In this document: piece after piece, positions 43,459 through 54,804 of the stretch
Layout: the number at the start of each line of letters is the position of its first letter
How positions within the stretch are numbered: the first letter of the stretch is position 1
From: Canibacter oris
GTDB lineage: Bacteria; Actinomycetota; Actinomycetes; Actinomycetales; Microbacteriaceae
Assembly: GCF_014197205.1 (NCBI RefSeq)
Contig: NZ_JACIFD010000001.1
Coordinates: forward strand, 121,946-185,945
Reading direction: 5' to 3'
DNA: 64,000 bases
The notes under the pieces: model-generated
What the model was told of the DNA's origin: nothing
What the model saw: the letters and a program-made list of their open reading frames with translations, nothing else
Database searches by the model: none
Translations under genes and position numbers: made by a program

Positions 43459-43878
43459 GTGTCTGAAGCAACCCTAGTTTTGATTAAACCTGATGGCGTG
43501 AAACGTAACCTAACGGGTGAAATTCTGCGGCGAATTGAACAAAAAGGTTACAAAATAACTGCCTTGCAGATGCTGCATGCAACTGAGAAACAGTTAGCGT
43601 CACACTACGCTGAACACGCTGGTAAACCATTTTATGAGCCGCTTTTGGAGTTTATGAGCTCCGGTCCGCTGGTCGCTGTGCGAGTTGAGGGCGAGCGAGT
43701 TATTGAAGGTTTCCGCGTGCTCGCAGGCACCACTGACCCGACAACAGCTGCCCCCGGCACAATTCGAGGAGATCTGGGGCGTGATTGGGGGCTCAATGTG
43801 CAACAAAACTTAGTTCATGGCTCAGATAGTCCCGAATCAGCGGCGCGAGAGCTCGCGCTCTGGTTCGCCACAGCATAA
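43459..43878 (+). CDS. ndk: nucleoside diphosphate kinase
   Basis: 139 aa, standard length. It transfers the terminal phosphate between nucleoside triphosphates and diphosphates through phospho-His H120 (NLVHGSDS). The N-terminus SEATLVLIKPDGVKRNL and the GPLVAVRVEGE and GTIRGDLG segments are canonical. GTG start with GGAGGAG upstream. In related genomes it follows ileS-folC-DUF4233; here it is separated from them by 5.7 kb of minus-strand surface and GTPase genes. Confidence 0.97.
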   Translation: MSEATLVLIKPDGVKRNLTGEILRRIEQKGYKITALQMLHATEKQLASHYAEHAGKPFYEPLLEFMSSGPLVAVRVEGERVIEGFRVLAGTTDPTTAAPGTIRGDLGRDWGLNVQQNLVHGSDSPESAARELALWFATA

Positions 43879-43961
43879 AAATACTGCGCTATCGGGCGCA
43901 GCCTCGTCTACAACTGCGTTTAAGTTGAAACAGTGACCCCTTAAGGAAGCGGGAAAGATAG

Positions 43962-46001
43962 ATGCAGCCAGCGCGGTCAGTAAAACCTTTTGAAGTTGTA
44001 AGTCAGTATCAGCCAAGCGGTGATCAGCCTAAAGCTATTGCTGAGCTTGCCGCACGGCTTAAAGCGGGCGAAACAGATGTGGTGTTGCTGGGCGCTACTG
44101 GCACCGGTAAATCAGCAACAACCGCCTGGCTGATTGAGCAAGTGCAACGCCCCACGCTAGTGTTGGCGCATAACAAAACACTCGCTGCGCAGTTGGCTAA
44201 TGAGTTTCGGCAATTGTTGCCTCATAATGCTGTCGAATATTTTGTCTCCTACTACGATTATTATCAGCCAGAAGCATATGTGCCGCAGACTGATACTTTT
44301 ATCGAAAAAGACTCAAACGTTAATGCGGAGGTGGAAAGACTAAGACATTCCACCACAAATTCACTGCTGAGTCGACGTGACGTTGTAGTGGTTTCAACTG
44401 TTTCATGCATTTATGGATTAGGTAAACCCGAAGAATACTATGAAGCAATGTTGCCGCTTGCTGTTGGTGATGAAATAGATCGTGAGGTGCTAATCCGCAA
44501 GCTCATCAGCATGCAGTACAACCGTAACGATATTGACTTCGTGCGCGGAAATTTTCGAGTCAGAGGTGACGTTATCGAAATTATTCCAATGTATGAAGAA
44601 CTAGCAGTACGCATTGAAATGTTCGGTGACGAGATTGAAGCGTTGAGCTTTCTCCATCCGGTTACGGGCGAAGTTTTGCGGCAAGTAGATGCGGTGAGTG
44701 TGTTTCCGGGATCACACTATGTGGCAAGTGATGCGGTTGTAAAGCGGGCCATCAAACAGATTAGTGAAGAGCTTGAAGAGCGCTCTGCTGAACTGAAAAA
44801 ACAAGGCAAATTAGTTGAAGAACAAAGACTGCGGATGCGCACCACGTTTGACTTAGAAATGCTGGAGCAGATTGGTTTTTGCAGCGGTATTGAAAATTAT
44901 TCACGTTATATGGATGGTCGTGCAGCAGGAGAAGCTCCGCACTGCTTACTCGACTATTTCCCAGAAGACTTGCTTGTGGTGATTGATGAATCACACGTCA
45001 CGGTGCCGCAAATCGGTGCTATGTATGAGGGAGATGCATCACGCAAACGTACGCTCGTTGAGCACGGCTTTCGGTTGCCGAGCGCACTTGATAACCGACC
45101 GCTGCGGTTTGATGAGTTTCAGGAGCGTATTGGGCAGGTGGTTTATCTTTCTGCAACGCCTGGTAAATATGAACTGGAGCGTGCCGATGGGGTAGTGGAA
45201 CAGATTATTCGACCAACCGGTTTGGTGGATCCAAAAATCGTGGTGAAGCCGACGGCGGGACAAATTGATGACCTGTTAGAACAGGTGCGGCAACGTGTTG
45301 CCCGTGACGAAAGAGTTTTGGTTACAACTTTGACCAAAAAAATGGCTGAGCAGCTTACCAGCTTCATGGAAGAAGCAGGGGTTAAAGTTCGTTATCTGCA
45401 TTCTGATGTTGACACACTGCAGCGAGTTGAGCTGCTAAGCCAGCTACGTGCCGGAGTTTTTGATGTCCTGGTTGGCATTAACCTCCTACGTGAGGGGCTT
45501 GATTTACCCGAGGTTTCACTGGTCGCCATCTTAGATGCTGATAAAGAAGGGTTCTTGCGTTCAGCAACCAGCCTGATTCAGACTATAGGGCGCGCAGCGC
45601 GTAATGTTAGCGGCGAAGTGCATATGTATGCTGATAAAACTACGGCGGCTATGGAGCAGGCGATTGAGGAAACCAATCGTCGCCGCGAGCTGCAACTGTC
45701 GTACAACAAAGCGCACGGAATTGATCCACAACCGCTGCGCAAAAAACTCAGTGATATTACGGAAATGTTAGCTCGTGAGGCCGCTGATTCAGACGCTCTA
45801 ATAAGAGATACCGGAGCTGCGAAACTGCAAAATAAGACAGAGCAGCTATCCGGGACAGCAGAGCTGGAAACGCTTATTGCTGACCTTACTGCGCAAATGT
45901 TAGCCGCTAGTGCGGAGCTGAAATTTGAGCTTGCGGCACGGTTGCGTGACGAGGTAAAGGATCTGAAACAGCAACTGCGGCGAGTGCGTCAGGGTATCTA
46001 A
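43962..46001 (+). CDS. uvrB: excinuclease ABC subunit B
   Basis: 679 aa. Walker A GATGTGKS at 44-51; the beta-hairpin region [21 protein letters not shown] that inserts between DNA strands; helicase motifs including LVVIDESH and TIGRAARN; and a C-terminal UVR domain ([21 protein letters not shown] as two short motifs) that contacts UvrC. UvrB receives damaged DNA from UvrA and holds it for UvrC incision. ATG with GGGAAAG upstream. uvrA follows 0.7 kb downstream, with one small minus-strand gene in between. Confidence 0.97.
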   Translation: MQPARSVKPFEVVSQYQPSGDQPKAIAELAARLKAGETDVVLLGATGTGKSATTAWLIEQVQRPTLVLAHNKTLAAQLANEFRQLLPHNAVEYFVSYYDYYQPEAYVPQTDTFIEKDSNVNAEVERLRHSTTNSLLSRRDVVVVSTVSCIYGLGKPEEYYEAMLPLAVGDEIDREVLIRKLISMQYNRNDIDFVRGNFRVRGDVIEIIPMYEELAVRIEMFGDEIEALSFLHPVTGEVLRQVDAVSVFPGSHYVASDAVVKRAIKQISEELEERSAELKKQGKLVEEQRLRMRTTFDLEMLEQIGFCSGIENYSRYMDGRAAGEAPHCLLDYFPEDLLVVIDESHVTVPQIGAMYEGDASRKRTLVEHGFRLPSALDNRPLRFDEFQERIGQVVYLSATPGKYELERADGVVEQIIRPTGLVDPKIVVKPTAGQIDDLLEQVRQRVARDERVLVTTLTKKMAEQLTSFMEEAGVKVRYLHSDVDTLQRVELLSQLRAGVFDVLVGINLLREGLDLPEVSLVAILDADKEGFLRSATSLIQTIGRAARNVSGEVHMYADKTTAAMEQAIEETNRRRELQLSYNKAHGIDPQPLRKKLSDITEMLAREAADSDALIRDTGAAKLQNKTEQLSGTAELETLIADLTAQMLAASAELKFELAARLRDEVKDLKQQLRRVRQGI

Positions 46002-46027
46002 GCGTATCAACTGTTGCCGGAACCCGT

Positions 46028-46522
46028 TTAGCGGGTGTAAACATCGAGATGATTTCCAACGGTGCCACGATCATAGATTTTTCCCTGCGCTCCGAACGGG
46101 GTGTCGAACACTGTGCCCAGAGGCGCATCTCCTGCTAGCACGATGAAACCAGCGCCATCGGAGACGAATCCAGCATCGCTAACGTGTCGGCCAGGGATCT
46201 GCAAGCCCCCGCCTGGCAACACCTGTTGACTATAGTACGTGAATTTGTAACCGCCCCAGTTAATCACCCCGCGGAACATCAAATCATCCAGCGAAAATTG
46301 TGCTGGAGCCGGGGCGGCAGCGGCTTTTTTCTCAAGCTCTAAAGCGGTTGCCTCGTGCAACCTGTCTAGCCTTGCAGTTAGCAGCGAGTGGCCTTGAATT
46401 TCAAGGGTTTGAGCAGCGTTGTGAGGTGCATACGGCGTCGCAAGTGTTTGCGGTGTAGTCGAAGCGAAGGAGGAGGTTGCAGCCAATATAATTGCTGCCG
46501 TCACCGCAACTGTGCCGCGCAT
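46028..46522 (-). CDS. secreted protein with 3D-like (double-psi barrel) domain
   Basis: 164 aa from the preferred ATG. MRGTVAVTAAIILAATSSFAS is a signal peptide; a short helical region with ARLDRLHEATALELEKK follows, and then a C-terminal domain: YKFTYYSQQVLPGGGL, IPGRHVSDAGFVSDGAGFIVLA, GTVFDTPFG and a final GNHLDVYTR. The pattern is that of the 3D/RlpA-like barrels linked to cell-wall enzymes; the aspartates of YDRG and LDVY fit its acidic site. The frame allows an earlier ATG (46651, 43 extra polar residues), which would bury the signal peptide. Neither start has a good ribosome site. Lies head-to-head with uvrA. Confidence 0.75.
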   Translation of the reverse strand: MRGTVAVTAAIILAATSSFASTTPQTLATPYAPHNAAQTLEIQGHSLLTARLDRLHEATALELEKKAAAAPAPAQFSLDDLMFRGVINWGGYKFTYYSQQVLPGGGLQIPGRHVSDAGFVSDGAGFIVLAGDAPLGTVFDTPFGAQGKIYDRGTVGNHLDVYTR

Positions 46523-46696
46523 ACGATGTAGAGTGCCGGTTCCTTGAAATTTAAAAGTATGTCCCTCAAAAGCACTAAAATGATGCGGCACCAACTGGGT
46601 TACAGCGGTGCTCTGTATATCTGCCCCTGCGCTCTTGTATTGCTGCCTCATCTTGTTTCAACTCTAGCAGCACACTTTATTTTCGGGGTGCACCGC

Positions 46697-46702
46697 TACA
46701 AT
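46697..46702 (+). promoter_or_regulatory. -10-like element for leaderless uvrA mRNA
   Basis: TACAAT six nt before the GTG at 46709; this GTG has only AAAAG in front of it, too close for a normal ribosome site. Confidence 0.5.
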
Positions 46703-46708
46703 GAAAAG

Positions 46709-49618
46709 GTGAATAAAATAGCTTCGCAGCCGGCTGTTGTGCTTGATCCGCAGCAACAAATTAAAGTCAGTGGTGCACGCGTGCACAATCTACAAAACGT
46801 TAGCCTGCAGATCCCTCGGGGGAGTCTGACAGTATTCACCGGGCTCAGCGGGTCGGGCAAATCGAGTCTCGCTTTTGACACGATCTTTGCGGAGGGGCAA
46901 CGCCGCTATGTGGAGTCTTTGAGTGCCTACGCCCGGCAGTTTTTAGGGCAGGTGGATCGTCCCGACGTGGATTTTATAGAGGGTCTGAGCCCGGCAGTTT
47001 CCATTGATCAAAAATCAACTAACCGAAATCCGCGCTCAACTGTGGGCACCATAACTGAAATATATGATTATATGCGACTGTTGTGGGCACGGGTCGGAAT
47101 TGCGCACTGTGCTGAGTGCGGTGAACTAATTCAGTCGCAAACGGTGCAGCAGATTGCGGATCGCCTTTTGGAGTTACCGGCAGGCACCAGATATCAACTT
47201 CTGGCACCGGTCGTCGTGAAGAAAAAAGGCGAATTTGTTGAACTTTTTGCAGAATTAGCCGCGGCAGGTTTTGCACGTGCGATTATCGACGGAGAGTTAC
47301 ATCAACTTGCTGACCCACCAACCCTTAAGAAACAAGACTGGCACTACATTTCGGTGGTGGTTGATCGTTTAGTAGCAAAACCAGAAATTGCTGCGCGGCT
47401 GACCGACTCTCTAGAGACCGCTTTACGTCTGACCGGTGGCATAGTTGAGGTTGATTTCCCGACTCGCTCTGGGGAAGCAGCAGCTCGCGAACCTTTGCGC
47501 TTCAGCGAACATCGCAGCTGCCCCAATAATCACCCCGTGCAGATAATGGAAGTGGAACCTCGCACCTTTTCATTCAACGCGCCTTTTGGAGCCTGCGCAG
47601 AGTGTTCGGGACTCGGCGTGAAAATGCAGGTTGACGAAGAGCTTATCCTAGCTGACCCGGAGCTAACACTGCGTCAGGGTGTGCTGTTACCGTGGGCATC
47701 CTCGGGTAAAGGGATGATGCAGTACTACGAGCAGGTGTTAACTGCGCTTGCTGCTGAGCAAGGGTTTGACCTCGACACACCGTGGAAAAAACTCAGCAAA
47801 ACAGTGCAGAAAATGCTGCTGCACGGGAAAAATTACAAAGTGCGGGTAATGTACAAAAATAAGTACGGACGCGAGGTTAGCTATCGCTCCGGCTTTGAGG
47901 GAGTGATACCCTTCGTGGAACGCCGGCACAAAGAATCCGAGAGCGACAGTGCACGCGAACACTGGGCTGCTTTTTTACGCGACGTACCCTGTTCTTCGTG
48001 CCAGGGGGCTCGACTGAAGCCTGAAGTGCTGGCAATTACCGTGAATGGAAAATCAATTTCGGCGGTAACTGAGCTGAGCCTTGCTGATGCTCAGGATTTT
48101 TTTGCAACAGTAGAGCTGACAGCAAGGGAAGCGAAGATAGCGGCTCAGGTGCTACGTGAAATTCGAGCCCGTTTTGAGTTTTTAGTTGAAGTTGGTTTGG
48201 GATATCTAACGTTATCTCGTGCTGCTGGCACTCTTTCCGGGGGCGAAGCGCAGAGGATTCGGTTAGCAACGCAAATTGGATCCGGGCTGACGGGCGTACT
48301 GTATGTTTTAGACGAGCCCTCAATCGGCTTACATCAGCGAGATAATCGGCGGCTTATCGAAACTTTGCTGAAATTGCGTAATCTTGGTAACACCTTAATT
48401 GTTGTCGAGCATGATGAAGAAACGATTGCCGCAGCAGACTGGATAGTTGATATTGGTCCGGGAGCAGGGGTTGAAGGAGGCACGGTGGTGCACTCCGGCC
48501 CGGTTGCGCAACTGCTTGAGAATCAGCAATCGATTACCGGGGCTTACCTGTCGGGACGTCAAGCCATTACTACTCCAGCAAACAGGCGAAAAATTGATGC
48601 CAAACGGCAGCTGGAGGTAGTAGGAGCTCGCGCCAATAACTTGCAAAACGTCTCCGTGAAGTTTCCGCTCGGTGTGCTCACCGCGGTTACGGGGGTGAGC
48701 GGTTCGGGTAAATCAACTTTGGTTAATGACATCCTTTATCGAGTGCTCGCAAATAAACTAAACGGAGCGCATCAAGTGCCTGGCAAACACACGCGGGTTA
48801 ATGGGTTGGAGCTATTAGATAAGGTTGTGCATGTTGATCAAGCACCGATCGGTCGCACTCCGCGTTCTAATCCGGCAACCTACACCGGTGTTTTTGAGAA
48901 AATTCGTAAACTTTTCGCAGAAACCCCCGAAGCAAAAGCACGGGGATATCAGGCTGGGCGTTTTAGTTTTAACGTCAAAGGGGGACGCTGCGAAGCTTGC
49001 AGCGGTGATGGCACCATTAAGATAGAAATGAATTTTCTGCCAGACGTTTACGTTGCTTGCGAGACTTGTGGCGGCAAACGTTTTAATCGTGAAACCCTGC
49101 AGGTAAAGTACAAAGGCAAAAACATTTCTGAGGTGTTGGAGATGCCAATCGCGACTGCCGCAGAGTTTTTCAAACCAGTTTCCGCGATCCATCGCTATCT
49201 GCAAACTTTGGTAAATGTGGGTCTGGGTTATGTGCAACTCGGACAAAGCGCCACTACGCTCTCGGGTGGCGAAGCTCAGCGAGTGAAGCTTGCTGCTGAG
49301 CTGCAGAAACGTTCAAATGGAAGAACTATCTACGTGCTTGACGAGCCCACCACCGGCCTGCACTTTGAAGATGTGAGAAAACTGCTGCTGGTGCTAAACG
49401 AGCTGGTAGATAAGGGGAACACTGTAATTACCATTGAGCATAATCTAGATGTTGTGCGCAGTGCAGACTGGATTATTGATATGGGTCCGGAAGGTGGATC
49501 AGGGGGAGGTACTGTGCTTGCTACCGGAACTCCAGAAACAGTTGCGGCTATCCCAGCAAGCCACACAGGGCGTTTTCTCGCAGAAGTGTTGGCGGCACAC
49601 CCGAGCCCAGTAAAATAA
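46709..49618 (+). CDS. uvrA: excinuclease ABC subunit A
   Basis: 969 aa. Two ABC-type ATPase modules: Walker [11 protein letters not shown] near residue 46 and [10 protein letters not shown] near 666; signatures [12 protein letters not shown] and [12 protein letters not shown]; zinc modules around CAEC and [10 protein letters not shown]...CETC. UvrA finds distorted DNA and loads UvrB. The open frame runs back to 46544, but those 55 residues ([12 protein letters not shown]...) overlap the start of the opposite gene and do not match the family; [13 protein letters not shown]... from the GTG at 46709 gives the normal length. Followed by uvrC after 4 nt. Confidence 0.96.
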   Translation: MNKIASQPAVVLDPQQQIKVSGARVHNLQNVSLQIPRGSLTVFTGLSGSGKSSLAFDTIFAEGQRRYVESLSAYARQFLGQVDRPDVDFIEGLSPAVSIDQKSTNRNPRSTVGTITEIYDYMRLLWARVGIAHCAECGELIQSQTVQQIADRLLELPAGTRYQLLAPVVVKKKGEFVELFAELAAAGFARAIIDGELHQLADPPTLKKQDWHYISVVVDRLVAKPEIAARLTDSLETALRLTGGIVEVDFPTRSGEAAAREPLRFSEHRSCPNNHPVQIMEVEPRTFSFNAPFGACAECSGLGVKMQVDEELILADPELTLRQGVLLPWASSGKGMMQYYEQVLTALAAEQGFDLDTPWKKLSKTVQKMLLHGKNYKVRVMYKNKYGREVSYRSGFEGVIPFVERRHKESESDSAREHWAAFLRDVPCSSCQGARLKPEVLAITVNGKSISAVTELSLADAQDFFATVELTAREAKIAAQVLREIRARFEFLVEVGLGYLTLSRAAGTLSGGEAQRIRLATQIGSGLTGVLYVLDEPSIGLHQRDNRRLIETLLKLRNLGNTLIVVEHDEETIAAADWIVDIGPGAGVEGGTVVHSGPVAQLLENQQSITGAYLSGRQAITTPANRRKIDAKRQLEVVGARANNLQNVSVKFPLGVLTAVTGVSGSGKSTLVNDILYRVLANKLNGAHQVPGKHTRVNGLELLDKVVHVDQAPIGRTPRSNPATYTGVFEKIRKLFAETPEAKARGYQAGRFSFNVKGGRCEACSGDGTIKIEMNFLPDVYVACETCGGKRFNRETLQVKYKGKNISEVLEMPIATAAEFFKPVSAIHRYLQTLVNVGLGYVQLGQSATTLSGGEAQRVKLAAELQKRSNGRTIYVLDEPTTGLHFEDVRKLLLVLNELVDKGNTVITIEHNLDVVRSADWIIDMGPEGGSGGGTVLATGTPETVAAIPASHTGRFLAEVLAAHPSPVK

Positions 49619-49622
49619 GCAG

Positions 49623-51584
49623 ATGCAAGATAACCGCAGTGCATTTCGCCCAGCACCGGGAGAAATCCCGAAATCCCCGGGAGTTTACCGTTTTCTAGCT
49701 GTTGATGGCAGCGTCCTTTATATTGGTAAAGCGAAAAACCTGCGGCAGCGTCTGGCTAATTATTTTCAGCCACTGCACACACTCGCGCCTCGCACAATGC
49801 AGATGCTGCAGCGTGCCGCAGCGCTTGATTGGACTGTTGTAGGAAGTGACACTGAAGCTCTAGTGTTGGAACAACAGCGAATCAGGGCTGAATTGCCGCC
49901 GTACAATGTGGTGTTCCGAGATGATAAGAGTTTTCCATATCTTGTGGTAACGCTCGGTCATGAAGCGCCACGCTTGGAAATTACGCGCCGTAAAAACATT
50001 CGCGGTGCAAAATATTATGGGCCTTACCCTAAACTGTGGGCACTGAAGCAAACCTATGAACTACTAATCCAGGCTTTCCCTATTCGTACTTGTAAAGACA
50101 GCGATTATAAAGCGGCTATGGCCTCTGGAAAACCATGTTTGGCCGGGCAGATTGGGAAGTGTCACGGTCCCTGCAGTGGCAGAGTAACCATTTCTGCGCA
50201 TCGTGAAATGGTTACTGAAATGGTGAATTTCTTGAACACCTTAGACAGTAGAAAAGTAGCGCAGTTGCAGCGCAGTATGCTGGAAGCGGCAGCTGCTCAA
50301 GAATTTGAAAAAGCTGCAAAATTACGTGACCAGATGCTAGCGCTGCAGCAAATTCTAGAGAGTAACCACGTGGTTTTGCCGCAACTTTCTGCTGCAGATT
50401 TCTTTGCGCTCTACAGCGATGACCTCACCGCCAGCGTGCACCAGTTTATTGTGCGAGACGGGCGTATTCGGGGGGAGCGTAGCTGGTTGGTGGATATTGA
50501 ACTCGAGCAGCAACCAGGCGATCTGATGGCGCAAGTGCTGCAAGATGCGTATCAAGATAATGCCGCGGCTCCGCAAATTTTTGTTTCCGTGCTGCCGAGT
50601 GAGTTGGAAGCGGTGCAGGAGATACTGAGACAAACGCGGCCACGGCGCGGAACCGTCAAAATCACGGTGCCAGAGCGCGGTGACACTGTGCAGCTGTTGC
50701 AGACGGCAACCAAAAATGCCGGAGAGCAGCTGCAACGATACAAGTTGAAACGTGCCAGCGATCTGACCAGCCGCACCGAGGCTCTGGCGGGTTTGCAAGA
50801 GGCCTTAAAGCTAGATCGTCCACCGCTGCGCATTGACTGTGTGGATGTGAGTCACATGCAGGGCACCAATGTGGTAGCCGCGGTGGTTGCCTTTGCTGAT
50901 GGACTGCCACTGCAAGACGCTTACCGGAAGTATAAAATTTCGCAGACGCGTGATGACACTGATTCGATTCACCAGACCGTTAGCCGCCGAGCCGCGCAGT
51001 GGCTGCGAGAAGAGGCTGAGCTGCGTAGGGAGACAGCTGCAGCACTTCAACAGGTTGCCGCGGCGGGTGAAAAATTTGCCACCGTGCAAGGGGTGCAGCG
51101 GCGACGGCGCAGTGTGACACGGCCCGATTTGCTGCTGGTTGATGGCGGAGTGCCGCAGGTGAATGCCGCTGTGCGGGCGCTTAGTGAGCTCGGGGTGACC
51201 GATGTTGCAATCTGCGGTATCGCAAAGCGGATGGAGGAGCTGTGGCTTCCGGATGAGCAATATCCAGTGATCTTACCGCGCCAGAGTGAGGAGCTATTTC
51301 TGTTGCAACGGATTCGTGACACCGCGCATCGTTTTGCGATTACTTTTCAACGGCAGCAGCGGGAAGCTGCGATCAGTACTGCGCTCGCACAGATTCCCGG
51401 TATCGGTGATAAACGAGCAGCGCAGTTACTACAACATTTTGGTTCATTGCACAGGGTTCGAGAGGCCACGCTGGCGCAGTTGCAGCAGGTTCCGGGCGTT
51501 GGTGAAGCAACTGCAACTAAAATTTTTGCTGCTTTGCGAGCAGAACGTGCAGCGAGCATGACACAGCCCGATTTTTCGGCATAG
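49623..51584 (+). CDS. uvrC: excinuclease ABC subunit C
   Basis: 653 aa. Order: N-terminal GIY-YIG nuclease (SPGVYRFLAVDGSVLYIGKAKNLRQRLANYF as short motifs), a cysteine-containing stretch CKDSDYKAAM...CLAGQIGKCHGPC, a UVR domain (EFEKAAKLRDQM) for UvrB contact, an RNase H-like domain (RIDCVDVSHMQGTNVVA; LLLVDGGVPQ) for the 5' cut, and two C-terminal helix-hairpin-helix motifs (QIPGIGDKRAAQLL, QVPGVGEATATKI). It makes both incisions of excision repair. ATG immediately after uvrA, probably co-transcribed. Confidence 0.97.
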   Translation: MQDNRSAFRPAPGEIPKSPGVYRFLAVDGSVLYIGKAKNLRQRLANYFQPLHTLAPRTMQMLQRAAALDWTVVGSDTEALVLEQQRIRAELPPYNVVFRDDKSFPYLVVTLGHEAPRLEITRRKNIRGAKYYGPYPKLWALKQTYELLIQAFPIRTCKDSDYKAAMASGKPCLAGQIGKCHGPCSGRVTISAHREMVTEMVNFLNTLDSRKVAQLQRSMLEAAAAQEFEKAAKLRDQMLALQQILESNHVVLPQLSAADFFALYSDDLTASVHQFIVRDGRIRGERSWLVDIELEQQPGDLMAQVLQDAYQDNAAAPQIFVSVLPSELEAVQEILRQTRPRRGTVKITVPERGDTVQLLQTATKNAGEQLQRYKLKRASDLTSRTEALAGLQEALKLDRPPLRIDCVDVSHMQGTNVVAAVVAFADGLPLQDAYRKYKISQTRDDTDSIHQTVSRRAAQWLREEAELRRETAAALQQVAAAGEKFATVQGVQRRRRSVTRPDLLLVDGGVPQVNAAVRALSELGVTDVAICGIAKRMEELWLPDEQYPVILPRQSEELFLLQRIRDTAHRFAITFQRQQREAAISTALAQIPGIGDKRAAQLLQHFGSLHRVREATLAQLQQVPGVGEATATKIFAALRAERAASMTQPDFSA

Positions 51585-51621
51585 AATTGGTGTAGACGCT
51601 AGAGACATTGGCGAGGGAAGT

Positions 51622-52500
51622 ATGACACAACAACTGCAGGTAACGCAAGATATTCTCATCGTTGCGGGAATGTCAGGTGCTGGTCGCAGCACTGTCGCAA
51701 ACACCCTGGAAGATATGGGCTGGTATGTTGTTGATAATTTGCCTTTGCGCCTGCTTACCACGCTTGCGGATATGGCGGATCGCGCTGATGGGGCGGTGCC
51801 GCGAATAGCGGCCGTTATTGATTCACGAAGTCTTGACCTGGCCGCTCAAGTGCGAGAAACAGTGGCAGAGATGTCATCCAAAGCGCGCGTGCGGATTTTG
51901 TTCCTTGATGCTACAGACGATGTTCTAGTGAGACGCTATGAATCAGTGCGGCGGCCCCACCCGCTCATGGGAGCCGGCAGTGTCAGTGAAGGGATTAGTG
52001 CGGAACGTGAGAGGCTCCGAGAGCTGCGGGGTATGAGTGATTTCGTGGTTGATACTTCACGTTATAACGTGCACGAGTTAACCACCAAGACGAGGGAGCT
52101 TTTTATCGCTGGAGACGCACCACAGCTGCATGTGATTGTGCAAAGTTTTGGTTTTAAATATGGTGCGCCGAGCGATGCTGATTTGATGATTGATATGCGG
52201 TTTTTGCCGAATCCATTCTGGAATCAAGAGTTACGGCAGCTTACAGGGGAGGATTCGGCAGTGAGTGAGTTTGTGCTGCGGCAGGAAGGCGCTGGGGAAT
52301 TTTTAGAGCACTACTTGGCTGCTCTGGCGCCGGTTTTTAATGGATATCAAAAGGAAAATAAGCGTCATGTGCTATTGGCGGTGGGATGCACCGGAGGTAA
52401 ACATCGCTCGGTTGCCACTGCACAGTATCTGAGTGCTAAACTAAGTGAGCTACCAGGGGTGCAGGTGACTCTACGTCATCGTGACCTCGGGCGCGAGTAA
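51622..52500 (+). CDS. rapZ: RapZ/YvcJ-family RNase adapter nucleotide-binding protein
   Basis: 292 aa. N-terminal Walker A with the family's arginine, GMSGAGRST; DNLPLRLL; FLDATDDVLVRRYESVRRPHPL; and the C-terminal GCTGGKHRSVATAQYLS signature. In enterobacteria RapZ guides RNase E on small RNAs sensing glucosamine-6-phosphate; in Gram-positive bacteria the role is less clear, and it hydrolyses nucleotides. It sits between uvrC and whiA as in many actinobacteria, but yvcK, often the next gene, is missing here. ATG with GAGGGAAG upstream. Confidence 0.95.
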   Translation: MTQQLQVTQDILIVAGMSGAGRSTVANTLEDMGWYVVDNLPLRLLTTLADMADRADGAVPRIAAVIDSRSLDLAAQVRETVAEMSSKARVRILFLDATDDVLVRRYESVRRPHPLMGAGSVSEGISAERERLRELRGMSDFVVDTSRYNVHELTTKTRELFIAGDAPQLHVIVQSFGFKYGAPSDADLMIDMRFLPNPFWNQELRQLTGEDSAVSEFVLRQEGAGEFLEHYLAALAPVFNGYQKENKRHVLLAVGCTGGKHRSVATAQYLSAKLSELPGVQVTLRHRDLGRE

Positions 52501-52572
52501 CGTCATAACTGCGGTTACTACTAACTTTGCCGTGGTGCTGATATGCCTGTGGTGATTAGTGCGCAGTGACCG

Positions 52573-52584
52573 TTTGTGCACAAA
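52573..52584. promoter_or_regulatory. palindrome TTTGTGCACAAA upstream of whiA
   Basis: Perfect 12-bp palindrome sharing the octamer TGCACAAA with the palindromes at 43134 and 53663; about 80 nt before the whiA start, with TAAAAT at 52619-52624 as a likely -10 downstream of it. Confidence 0.4.
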
Positions 52585-52663
52585 ATTTCGCGCGGTAACA
52601 AAATTATTTGTTCTGCCGTAAAATTGTTTTGCCATACTAACCAGTTTCGTGAAAGGAAACCCT

Positions 52664-53653
52664 GTGACAACAACTTCTCCAGCTAATTCAACAAGTGCAG
52701 TTCGTGCAGAGCTGGTTAAAGTTGTGGCCAATCAACAGAGCGTCCGGAATGCGGAACTCGCAACAGCGTTACGGATTGCGGGCGGTTTACATACTATTTC
52801 TGGGCGTATTGCCTTGGAGGCAGAGTTTCATACCCCGCATATTGTGCAGCGGGTACGTAAGTCGCTTTTTGAAATTTATGGCGTTTATGCGGAGGCAAAG
52901 CAGCTGCCTGCTGGCAACACTAAACCGGGGCATCCGATGTTCTTGGTGCGCATTATTGAGGGTGAGCCTTTGGCGCGCCGCTTAGGGCTGTTGGATCAGC
53001 GTCGCCGTCAGATTCGGGGGTTGCCTAACCGCTTAATCACCGGTTCTACAGAGGAGCTTGCCGCTATTTGGCGCGGCGCGTTTTTGGCTCGCGGTATTCT
53101 CACTGCCCCAGGCCGCACCGCGAGCATGGAGGTGACCTGTCCGACTCCGGAGGTAGCGATGGCGCTTGTTGGCGCAGCAGCACGTCTCGGGGTTGCGGCG
53201 AAGAGTCGTGAGATTCGTGGCCAAGTGAAGGTTCTGATTCGCGACAGCGAAGCAATCGCCCAGATGCTCGGTGTGATGGGTGCGCCGCGGGCGCGCGAGG
53301 TGTGGAACAGTCAGCGCAAGGCGCGCGAAACCCGCGCCACCGCTAATCGTTTGGTTAACTTCGACGATGCCAACCTGCGACGTTCAGCGCAGGCTTCAGT
53401 TGCGGCTTGTGCGCGCGTGGAGCGGGCACTAGAAATCCTGCAGGAGGATGTACCGGAGCACTTGAAGGTTGCGGGTTTGCTGCGTTTGGAACATCGCGAG
53501 GCAAGTCTGGACGAACTCGGGTCTAAAGCTGATCCGCCCCTCACCAAAGACGCTATTGCGGGTCGGATTCGACGGCTGCTAGCTATGGCTGATAAGGCAG
53601 CTGCAGCGCAGGGGATCCCGGGTACCGAGGCGAATCTGCCGGCTGCCTCCTGA
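52664..53653 (+). CDS. whiA: WhiA sporulation/cell-division regulator
   Basis: 329 aa. N-terminal LAGLIDADG-like fold that has lost nuclease motifs, and a C-terminal helix-turn-helix (EASLDELGSKADPPLTKDAIAGRIRRLLAMAD as short motifs). WhiA works with WhiB-type proteins in streptomycete sporulation and is kept in non-sporulating actinobacteria, where it influences division. The frame allows a GTG at 52649, but GAAAGGAAA lies just downstream of it, correctly spaced for the GTG at 52664, which is used. gap follows with its own promoter. Confidence 0.95.
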   Translation: MTTTSPANSTSAVRAELVKVVANQQSVRNAELATALRIAGGLHTISGRIALEAEFHTPHIVQRVRKSLFEIYGVYAEAKQLPAGNTKPGHPMFLVRIIEGEPLARRLGLLDQRRRQIRGLPNRLITGSTEELAAIWRGAFLARGILTAPGRTASMEVTCPTPEVAMALVGAAARLGVAAKSREIRGQVKVLIRDSEAIAQMLGVMGAPRAREVWNSQRKARETRATANRLVNFDDANLRRSAQASVAACARVERALEILQEDVPEHLKVAGLLRLEHREASLDELGSKADPPLTKDAIAGRIRRLLAMADKAAAAQGIPGTEANLPAAS

Positions 53654-53662
53654 GCGGTAAGC

Positions 53663-53676
53663 TGCACAAATGTGCA
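53663..53676. promoter_or_regulatory. palindrome TGCACAAATGTGCA, copy 2 (upstream of gap)
   Basis: Identical to the 14-mer at 43134; centred about 70 nt upstream of the predicted gap transcription start. As it is 9 nt after the whiA stop and is followed by GTTTT, it could instead form a short terminator hairpin for whiA. Confidence 0.5.
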
Positions 53677-53726
53677 GTTTTAGTGATTGTTGGATATTTT
53701 CTCAGCATTTGTTCCGACTGTGCTTC

Positions 53727-53732
53727 TATAAT
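53727..53732 (+). promoter_or_regulatory. -10 element of gap
   Basis: Consensus TATAAT, 50 nt before the start codon; no recognisable -35 at 17 nt (AGCATT), fitting an activator-dependent promoter. Confidence 0.6.
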
Positions 53733-53770
53733 TTGCTTGGAGGGCAACTATGCTCTCGCATAGAATATAG

Positions 53771-54787
<1,017 letters not shown>

Positions 54788-54804
54788 AAATACAGCTTAG
54801 CTGT

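Noticed and set aside
46544..46708. 55-residue N-terminal extension of uvrA
   Set aside because: It overlaps the opposite gene, does not match UvrA, and the GTG at 46709 with its -10 at the right distance gives the normal length.
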